This document shows, piece after piece, positions 55,475 through 64,000 of a DNA stretch of 64,000 bases. The translations under genes and the position numbers were made by a program. Origin of the DNA: Paroedura picta (taxonomy: Eukaryota > Chordata > Lepidosauria > Squamata > Gekkonidae); the NCBI RefSeq assembly GCF_049243985.1, contig NC_135375.1:55820674-55884673 (forward strand), read 5' to 3'. The notes below the pieces were generated by a model. It was not told the origin of the DNA. It ran no database searches and saw nothing but the letters and a program-made list of their open reading frames with translations. Numbering within the stretch: the stretch's first letter is position 1; each line of letters starts with the position of its first letter.

Positions 55475-56230
55475 CATTTTAGCCCACTTCTCAAGCCTAT
55501 CAAGGTCATCCTGTATTCTGATTCTGTGTTCTGTTGTGTTTGCTACCCCTCCCAGTTTAGTATCATCTGCAAATTTAACAAGTATCCCCCCTAATCAACA
55601 CAGGCCCCAGGACAGATCCTTGGGGTATTCCACTCTTTTCCAAGAAGATGCTGAACCATTAACAAGTACTCTCTGGGTGCGATTTGTCAACCAGTTATTG
55701 ATCCAACTGACAGAATTAGGATCCATACCTCATTTTACCAATTTGTGAACAAGAATATCATGTGGAACCTTATTAAAAGCTTTACTGAAATCCAGATAAA
55801 CTATGTCCACAGCATTCCCCTGATCCAGCAAGGTAGTCAGATAAACCATGCTTAGTCTAAGAAATCACAGTTCCAGCTGCTCAAGGACTGAGTGTTTGAT
55901 TATTTGTTCCAAAATTTTGCCAGCCATAGATGTCAAGCTGACGGGTTGATAATTACCCGGATCCTCCTTTTTCCCTTACTTGAAGATGGGGACAACATTT
56001 GCCTGCCTCCAATCACCTGGCACCTTACCTGTTCTCCAAGAAGTGTCAAAAATAATGGACAGATGTTCAGAGATGACATCTGCAAGTTCTTTTAGTACCC
56101 TTGGATGCAGTTCATCTGGCCCAGAAGACTTTGTTTCATTTTTAAAAAGTAGGTGTTCATGGATTGCTCCAACAGTGATCCTAGGCCATCATTCCCGTTC
56201 CCCCGTGTTGTGTTACGTTTGATCACATTG
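55475..56230 (-). mobile_element. CR1 LINE, right part of the interrupted copy
   Basis: The minus strand holds broken stretches of CR1 reverse transcriptase: [42 protein letters not shown] and an upstream block like HPRVLKELADVISEHLSIIF. It is more decayed than the copy at 27027. Confidence 0.85.
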
Positions 56231-56614
56231 ATCACTATATCCCTCACTATTAACTTTGGTTAATAGTTATCTTGTAATTTAAATTTGTTATTAGCTGCCA
56301 TGAGCTGTCTGGCCTAGAGAGGCAGGCCAAGAAAGATAATGAAATAAATAAATGAAATAATGTTTTGGTCAGGACCTGAACTGACTTTTAAGCCTCATAT
56401 CACTATATACACATTGAGAGGAGTTTGGCCCTCTGAAGTTTCTTAGTATACTGATTTTATGCTGTTTTGATGCATCTATACCCATTTTTAAATATAACTT
56501 TTTATTGTCACAATAGCCTCTGAGGAGAAGGTGAGTAGTATTAAGTTCTGAATCTAGAACCTTCACCAGAATTCTTTTCATAAGAACTTAAATTTTTTCA
56601 AACAATCCCGAACA

Positions 56615-56750
56615 CTGTCAAATAGAAGGACAAAGTGGCACCTTTAAGACCCATGAAGTTTTATTCTGCGGATGAAAGCTTATACCTGAAATAAAACTTT
56701 GTTGGTCTTGACTCAAATGTTGTTCTTCTGCTTCAGGTTGACACAGCTGT
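56615..56750 (+). repeat. Repeat X, copy
   Basis: aaagtggcacctttaagacc is followed by gcggatgaaagcttatacct and ataaaactttgttggtcttg. Confidence 0.55.
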
Positions 56751-58420
56751 CCCTCTCAATCTATTGTCAATATAAGTGAACACAGTTTCTTCTGACAAAA
56801 TGCAGAAACCGTTGGTTACATGAAGGGTGCTATCAGGAACAATATAAACCATAAGGATGACTTTACATTATTGTAGTCCGCATTTCCCTTGCTAAAGGAA
56901 TGATTAAGAATCCAATCATTAATACTTGCAGCTTTTTATGTGCCAGTTGCTCAACTATACGCTTTCCCACTTGATGGCAGCATTGTCCACCTAATGGATG
57001 TAAGCCTCTCTTTCTTCTGCTTGGTTAAATACAGACTTGTACAAAGATTGATAGCAATGCAAATGTATTTATAACCACTAGAGATAGTCACCTTCCACCC
57101 CAATTAGCCTCTGAATTGATTTAGTGAGGGAAAAACATCTATTACTGAACAGTCCCACAGATTTGTGTGGTACTATTTCAATACTTTTGGGGGGAGGGAT
57201 GTAGAAAAAGGACTTTTTATGGTCAGGAATGATGGATATAATAAGGTAGCAAATAATAGCCTTATGTAAGCTGGGAGTCTCATGTGCAGTTTGGTAAGCA
57301 CTGGTTTGACAAAACTGCATATGAGGAATTTGCTAATAAGGTGTTTGCCGAATATTCATTTCCATGCCATCTCCTTGTTTCTGGGAGAGATTTATTCACG
57401 ATGAGCTGCTTGGAATGAATGCAGCAATGCGCCAAAAAAGTTTTTTTCTTTCTGCAAGCTGGCAAATATCAATTAAGATTTTAAAGTGAAGCCTGCTTCT
57501 TAAACAAGCCCCCCCCCCATGTCTCAGTTGATTAAATGGCAAGTTTTCTCTCTTTGTAAGAAGAAGGAAAATAAACATGCTGGCAAGAAGTCTACTGGTG
57601 GGAGGGCTCGTGTGGGAGAAGGGGGAGGAGATTCTCTGAGAGGACAGTTTACAAGGTAGCAACAGTTGTAGTCCTGTAGTCAGAAGAAGGAGCTCCAACA
57701 ACAACAAAAGAGCAGAAATGTCCATGGACACATTTTAAGGTGGATTTGTTTAATTTATTATTGCTAGTACAAATGCTGTTTATCTAAGATGGAGTTTATT
57801 TTAGCTAATATTGGATCAATACAGCTATTTTCTGGCTGTAATGTAAATAAGCTGCTCAAGGTAAGAAGTTCAGCATGAATAAACAAGAATTGCAAACAAT
57901 ACGGTCACATTGCAGTAAAATACAAATGCTGATTAGGCTTCAGTTCCGTGAAATGCTTCTAACAGAAAGCACATTGATTGCCATGTCCCTTTTCAATTAT
58001 GCTAGTTTTAAAAGTATGCTTAAGTTATCTTTGACAACTTTTGAGCTTAATGTTTAAAGATCCACTAATCATCATAATGAGTAAGTAGGATACAACCACA
58101 CATTTAAAATCTATTTTCTGTGAGTTTAAAACCAATCTTGAAATGTCATTGTTATTCACATGTTGGTTTCTGCATTGGTGGTCATTAATAGAACCAAGCC
58201 TGTTTCTGTGTGACAATGTAGTGCTTTGGGGTGGGGCGAAGGGGAGAAGATGAGTTTGAAGTGACATGTTTGCTTTCCCAATTGTGGGTTGAACAGAAAG
58301 ACATAAGGCTGATCATGAGAAAATGAAAGGTAGAGAACTTAACTGTATAAAATAAATTATGCATAAACATTGTTTGACTTTCACCATTTGTTGCTGGGAA
58401 TGGAATGAAGTGAAGGGGGA
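56751..58420. other. Intergenic sequence without recognised features
   Basis: No exon-like stretch, no inverted or tandem repeat recognised. Short C and G runs near 57190 and 57510. Confidence 0.5.
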
Positions 58421-58421
58421 A

Positions 58422-58652
58422 ACTGTAGTATGGTGATTAGAGCATCAGATTAGACATCAGATTAAGATCTGTGAGACCCATATTTGAACCCTCATTCTGT
58501 CATGGATGCTGTCATGGATGACCTTGGGCCAGTTGCACACTCTCAGCTTACCCTACTTCACAGGGTTGTTGAAGGGTAAATTAGAGGAGAGGAGAATGAT
58601 ATAAACCATTTCAGATCCCGACTGGGTAAAAAGGCTGGGGTATAATGAAGTA
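58422..58652 (+). mobile_element. tRNA-derived SINE of a second family
   Basis: An A box-like GTATGGTGATTAGAGCATC, a B box-like ATTTGAACCC, a core ggatgaccttgggccagttg and the tail ggagaggagaatgatataaa. It differs from the main SINE family in head and tail. Confidence 0.7.
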
Positions 58653-58851
58653 CATGACTTTATCTCATTGGAGCAAGGCATTTACAGCAGGACTTCCTGG
58701 TAAGCAAAGTCCATTTTTATTGGTGCCTCCTTCCTTCAGCAGCTCCCTAAATTACTTATGTGGGTTAGTAAATATTCCAGAACTGTGTGGCAGGTAAAGT
58801 GGGAGTCTAAAGTAAGAAAAAGTACTTAGCAGGAATCTTCCTTTCCTTGGG

Positions 58852-59117
58852 TTTTAGAGTGGTGTAGTGGTTCGGAGCACTGACTTCTAATGTGGCAAAC
58901 TGGGTTTGATTCCCTGCTCCTCCACATGCAGCCAGCTGGGTGACCTTGGGCTTGTCACAACAGTGATAGAGCTGTTCTGACCAAGCAGTCATATCAGGGC
59001 TCTCTCAGTCTCAGCTACCTCCCAGGGTATAGGGAGAAGAAAGGAAAGGTGATTGTAAGCTGCTTTGAGACTCCTGGTAGAGAAAAGCAGCATATATAAA
59101 AAACAACTCTTCTTTTT
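58852..59117 (+). mobile_element. tRNA-derived SINE, copy 5
   Basis: The head gtggtgtagtggttcggagc, the core tgggtgaccttgggcttgtc and the tail gaaaagcagcatatataaaa match the main family. Confidence 0.8.
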
Positions 59118-59219
59118 ATTGAGCATGGGATTCTAGAAGACTTGGAGTGAGCTTTGGAAATGCAAGAAAGTACCATTTTCCCCTTTCTCATGGAGTCTTC
59201 CAGCTCATGTGACATATTT

Positions 59220-60220
59220 ATTCATATAAACATCATTTTACCTTTCTTCAGACATGTGAGTATCACAGCTTCATGATATGCATTGGACATGCACCTCTGG
59301 AGAAGTACCAACCACCAGTGCCAGTTCTTCAGGATTATGTTCAGCAGACAGTTACAGGAAGAAGAAGTAATTAATAATCTCTTCTATGAACTCTTTCCAT
59401 TGACAGGAATATTGGATTCAGCTCATTGTCTATCAAGGCCCCAATGACTTGCACCTATAATAGACAGAGGCTACTGGATAAGATCCATTATGTTTTATTT
59501 CGTTTCATACATGTAATAAAATGTATATCACTAGCAATAAGTAATATTTAGACAACCACATCTGTGCCATTTTTAAGATTTAGGACTACCAAATTATAAA
59601 TGTTTTCTTTGAGATACCATCAGCTAGTGAAGAGAGTAGAAAAAAATATTCAGCAGGTTTGTGAATTTAAGCAGTTTATTCAGTCAGAACAGTTAGCCCA
59701 TGTTTTCTTCAAACAGTGTAATCTTTCAATGTGGAAATTCCATGCACATATTTTCTATTTCTTGTCAATCATAGTAACATTTTATTGATTTTGGAAGACC
59801 TTTCTGATTCAATATAGTTTGTATAAAGTATTATGTTTCTTTAAGGCTGTGTCCACTGCTAGGCAGGGACAAAGGGTCTGTATATCCTGGTTGGCAAAGA
59901 TTTAAGGTGTCACTCATTCATGATGGGGTTGCACTCAACTGGACCATTTCCGCATTAGGAGACATACCTTCTTTTAGGCTCATTTTTGATTTCCTAAAAA
60001 TGCTGCAAGTTGATTCTAGTCTTTCTGCATTTGGGCTTTTCTCTCCTTATTGCACAGTCTGAAATTCGTTACATGCTTTCCTTACTGAGCCCGATGAAGG
60101 CAGCCTCCCATCATGCTTTGCTCTCTTCCCCTTTTCAAAAAAGGTGAAGTTTTTTTGCAAAATGGTTCTTGTGTGCACTTTTGTTTTCATTGGATCCCTT
60201 AATCCCACCATTCTGCACCC
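59220..60220. other. Unassigned intergenic stretch
   Basis: No element or exon recognised. Confidence 0.5.
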
Positions 60221-60823
60221 TTGCTTGCCTCCCATTCTTCTCCCCCAAAGTGTCGTGAATGTAACCTGGGTTTTAACGTTATAACATTATATCATTACAG
60301 GGAAAATAGCCTGTTGAATCCAGGAATGCAACGAACGCTAGTGGAGGGCCCTGATGGAGGAGCGGGCTTCAACCCTACCTCAAGTCATTGCTGGCGGCTG
60401 GGGCTACGTGGGCGGAGGCAGCAGGCACATAACACCGGAGGCACTGGAGGCACGTGGTGTGCTGGTGGCTGGGGTGAGGGTATTGAGGTGCAGGGTGGGC
60501 AAGCCTGTAGCCCTGGTGGAGAGTGGGCCGACATCTCTGGATGTGGGTGGGCTGCCGCGGCCACTAATGGGCATGGCAGCCAAAGCAGGGCAGTGGAGGA
60601 GCGGTGTCCTTGGCAGCCAGGCAGTGACCAACTTCTGGAGGTAGGCGCTCCAGGGGCTGGCCCAATCTGGTCATACCCAGCTTTGTTGGGCATGGCCGGA
60701 TTGGCCCATGTGGGCAGAAGCACAGTCCGGACATCATCCAGGACAGTGCTCTTCCCAAAGGGGCCTTTCCCGAATATTAGGGAGAACAATGGTAAGGATA
60801 ATAGTGCTATGCAAAACTTTTAA
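60221..60823 (+). other. G-rich segment, open on both strands, origin unknown
   Basis: The + strand is open for 200 codons and the minus strand for 134 over the same GC-rich patch. Gly/Ala/Trp-rich composition without a domain suggests low stop density rather than a gene. The abrupt GC rise inside AT-rich DNA suggests an inserted element, but no ends were found. Confidence 0.35.
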
Positions 60824-61369
60824 AACTATTTTTTTTAATTCAAAATTTATTCACTCCTTTTTTTAAAAAAAGGTTAGATTTTTCAGAAGAGGGACGGGTG
60901 AGGAAGGGAGGGGGGAAGGGAGGATTGCAAGGAGGAAAGGGGTGTGCCCAAAGAAATGGTGAGTGGGGGAAAAGAAACCTGATTGCATGCATTTCCAAAT
61001 TGGGCAGCCCCAAATTAGACCCTGTTAGATCTCATTTGAAGAGATGAAAAGCAATTTTCTGGGGATTCTTTGGTTGGTGAACAAGTGAAGGGACAGTTTG
61101 GGAATGCATCTGAAGAAACAAATTTTAGTGTGGAAATGAATGAAAAAATTGACCCTTTGAAAATCCATATCTGAACAATATTGTTAGTGCTCAAATAGTC
61201 CTTGAAGGAATAGGTCCATAGTCTGGTAGTCTGGGTATGCTCTTAGATACAGCTCTGCTTCTCGAAAACCAACTGGGAATGCCCTTTACTAGCTTTGACA
61301 TTTTAACCAGCTGTGGTCTTTCCTGGGCAGAAAAGATCTGTCCAACTGTGGTCCATGTGTTCTATGTGG

Positions 61370-61660
61370 GGCTGTCCTTGAGAATTATTTAATCGATGGA
61401 GGGACCATATCATTCTAGTCGAGCCCTCCCATCTTCTGAGATTAGTTAGATGCCAACTTTGGAGAGGGCCTTCCCAGTTATGAGACCAAAGCTCTGGTAC
61501 TCTCTCTGCATGGAGATTTGTTTGGCCTCTTCTGTTGCTATCTTGCAGCAGGTGATTTTAATGGCTTTGACATGTGGCTTTATCATGTGTTAAATTGTTA
61601 GCTATCTTAGTGGCTTTGTAAGAGCAGAAAAGGAGAATGCAATTTTTGTAAATAAATAAT
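61370..61660 (+). mobile_element. L2-like LINE 3' end
   Basis: Readable pieces AFPVMRPKLWYSLCMEI and ILMALTCGFIMC are followed by a tail ending aaataaataataaaa. Confidence 0.5.
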
Positions 61661-61689
61661 AAAAGAAGAAAAGGAAGAAGAGGAGGAGC

Positions 61690-61910
61690 TGGGGTTTTGT
61701 ACCATACTTTTTATGACCCAAAGGAGTTTCAAAGTGGCTTACAATCACCTACCATACCTCCCAAAAGACAACCTGTGAGGTAAATGAGGCTGAGAGAGCT
61801 CTAGAACTATGACTGGTTCAAGGTCACCCAGTTGGTTGCATGTGGAGGAGTGGGAGATCAAACCCAGTTCTCCAGATGAGAGTCCATTGACCTCTAGACC
61901 AAGCTCATGA
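61690..61910 (-). mobile_element. tRNA-derived SINE, copy 6 (diverged, reverse)
   Basis: Core caaggtcacccagttggttg and head ctagaccaagctc in reverse. The most diverged copy of the family. Confidence 0.65.
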
Positions 61911-63320
61911 ACACAGAGGTTATATCCCTGGCTTCCCTCAGAATCCAGGGAGCCTGGAGGTCCCCGATAGTGTCATGACCCCTCAAAACAACTTTCTTGG
62001 GAATTCAAGATACTGTCTAAGAAAAAGAAGAAAAAGAAAGATCCTCAGTCATTGACTCCTTCCACCAATAAATTTATAATCTAACCCATTATCTACACAA
62101 ATTCTAAATTCCTACTTCATTTTTTATCCATCCTTTCTTCCAGGTAGTTCAGATCTGTATTTGTGGTTACTCTTTCCTTATTTTTTCTTTACAACGTTTC
62201 CTCGCTGTTGTTACCTTACACCAGCATACTCTGGCACTTTTAGCATGTTTTCCTCATCCTATATCCAATACTGGAAAAGAGCTGAGTTGGGGAAAAACAA
62301 GGTAGGTTACTCCCGTCCCTGCATCCACATGCTCCATTGTAGTTTTAAAAATTAGAAATACATGTGGATCTTTCTGTCATGTCTAGTTGGACCCCAAAAT
62401 GTCTTCTGGATAACAATGTCATGAGGCTGTTTCTTTATGAAAAGTATGCTGACATTAAAGTACATTAAAATGCAACAGCCTGAACCCAGATCTGTATATG
62501 GCAATCTACCTGGTCATAATCATACAACATAGATGGTGCATTTGCAGATTATGTTCTCTACTGTAGCCCAAAATATATTCAACTATCTTGTTAGATTATT
62601 CCATATATGCATTTACTGGATATGATTCAATTGCTGTCTGGTGTGGGAAAGAGAAAGACATTTGCTGAGTAACTAAAACTTAAGAGTTCTTTGATCTTTT
62701 CACTGATCTTGGAAAGATACATTACTACGATGAACATTCATTGAACAAGAAAAAAATTGTGTGGGAAAACTTCAAAGGACTGTCAGTCATGCTTGATGTG
62801 CTGCCTCACAAGGTCTTAATTGCCCATGAAAATAATGCCATCTGATCTATTATGATCTCCACCAATACCATAAGAACCCACCATCTAACAGCTTTGTGAA
62901 AAGAGTTTACAACCTTATGAATGACCACTGGGTTATCCTGCACAGACTTATATGTATGTGGAAAGTATGAGAAAAGTGACAAAAAAGGAGATGACTTGTA
63001 ATTCAGAATGACTGATCAGAATGACTTTTAGGAGAATAGTTTGATTTCTACATACCGTATACAAGCTGAGCTTTTCAGCCCTTTTTTTAAAGCTGAAAAA
63101 TTCCCCCTCGGCTTACATGTGGGTATAAAAAAAAAGCCGCCAGACAAAACAGGAGGGTGGGGTGGGAGAAACTTAACTGAAGAAGCAGGAAGCTCTGAAG
63201 CCTCTGTCTCAGAAGGAAAACAGAGAGCAGGAGGAGGAAATGCCCCTAGAGGAAGAAATTGAAAGTGGATGGAACAGAACACCCAGCTAAGAAGAAGGGA
63301 ATCGGATAAGAAGAAGGATT
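61911..63320. other. Unassigned intergenic stretch
   Basis: No exon or repeat was recognised apart from short A runs. Confidence 0.45.
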
Positions 63321-63329
63321 GGATATAAA

Positions 63330-63460
63330 AAGGCAAGAGAGGTCAAAGGGAAAGAGGGAGGAGGAGGGGAAAGAGGGAGGAGGAGGGTGGGAAGAAAAGG
63401 GGAAAAAAAGATCCTGCCCGGAAGGGAAGGGAAGGAGAGGGAAGGGAAGGGGAAAAGCCA
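63330..63460. repeat. Purine-rich (GA/GGGAA) low-complexity tract
   Basis: Irregular gaggagg and ggaagg units on the + strand directly before the BovB 3' end. Confidence 0.85.
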
Positions 63461-63482
63461 CTATCCAAACACCAGCCTCAGC

Positions 63483-64000
63483 TTATTGTTGTTGTTATTA
63501 GGTGCGAAGTCATGTCCGAGCCGTGACCCCATGGACAATGATCCTCCAGGCCTTCCTGTCCTCTACCATTCCTCGAAGTCCATTTAAGTTTGCACCAGCT
63601 GCTTCAGTGACTCCATCCATCCACCTCATTCTCTGTCGTCCCCTTCTTCTTTTGCCCTCAATCGCTCGCAGCATTAGGCTCTTCTCCAGTGAGTCCTTCC
63701 TTCTCATGAGATGTCAGAAGTATTTGAGTTTCATCTTCAGGATCTGGCCTTCTAAGGAGCAGTCCGGGCTGATCTCCTCTAGGACTGACTGGTTTGTTCG
63801 CCTTGCAGTCCAAGGGACTCGCAAGAGTCTTCTCCAGCACCAAAGTTGAAAAGCCTCAATTCTTTGACACTCAGCCTTCCTTATGGTCCAGCTTTCACAG
63901 CCATACATTACAACTGGGAAGACCATAGCCTTGACTAGACGCACTTTTGTTGGCAGGGTGATGTCTCCACTTTTTAGGATGCTGTCTCGATTTGCCATAG
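63483..64000 (-). mobile_element. BovB (RTE) LINE, 3' end of ORF2, cut by the window edge
   Basis: The minus strand reads KVRLVKAMVFPVVMYGCESWTIRKAE, LWCWRRLLRVPWTARRTNQSVLEEI, MRRKDSLEKSLMLRAIEGKRRRGRQRMRWMDGVTEA and DRKAWRIIVHGVTART. This is the well-known C-terminal region of BovB ORF2. The two parts lie in different frames (63998-63714 and 63707-63510), so a frameshift separates them near 63710. The 3' end carries a short AAC-rich tail (ttgttgttgttatta on +). Confidence 0.93.

Overview
The window is vertebrate nuclear DNA, almost certainly from a squamate reptile (lizard or snake). The main evidence is the repeat content: three Sauria-type SINEs with direct repeats, a piece of a 5S rRNA-headed SINE (5S-Sauria type), a BovB (RTE) LINE end, CR1, L2-like and L1 LINEs, several hAT-like and Harbinger-like miniature transposons, and fossils of DIRS-like tyrosine-recombinase retroelements.

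One host gene is recognisable. It is CSNK1G3 (casein kinase 1 gamma 3) on the + strand, from an internal exon at 3863 to the stop codon at 39526-39528. Ten constitutive coding exons join in phase into 375 residues, from the middle of the kinase N-lobe to the C-terminal tail [12 protein letters not shown]. The first exons (N-terminus, glycine loop, VAIK lysine) lie upstream of the window. A 24-nt microexon at 32734-32757 would replace one lysine with nine residues (NCQKVLNMW), which matches the long gamma-3 isoform as I remember it. The 3' UTR probably ends at one of several AATAAA signals between 40.8 and 42.0 kb.

Layout: 1-3.8 kb is an upstream intron with a Harbinger-like MITE, a CR1 fragment and a perfectly palindromic hAT MITE. 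3.9-15.9 kb holds the kinase-domain exons. 15.9-21.9 kb is an intron with a GC-rich element carrying a 1.2-kb higher-order minisatellite and a decayed second copy of the ADTLKERYQ exon fused to a DIRS-like fossil. 22-39.5 kb holds the tail exons in long repeat-filled introns, including a CR1 copy with a 421-codon open frame inside an L2-like LINE. Downstream of about 42 kb I see no host gene: DIRS-like gag fossils, SINEs, L2-like LINEs, a three-level nest (L1 in an unclassified repeat in CR1) at 51.8-56.2 kb, and a BovB end running off the right edge.

There is no prokaryotic-style gene cluster, CRISPR array or clearly new protein system. The most interesting items are the microexon, the partial exon duplication, the minisatellite-bearing element and the nested insertions. 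All family names come from reading the sequence by eye and were not tested by database search.
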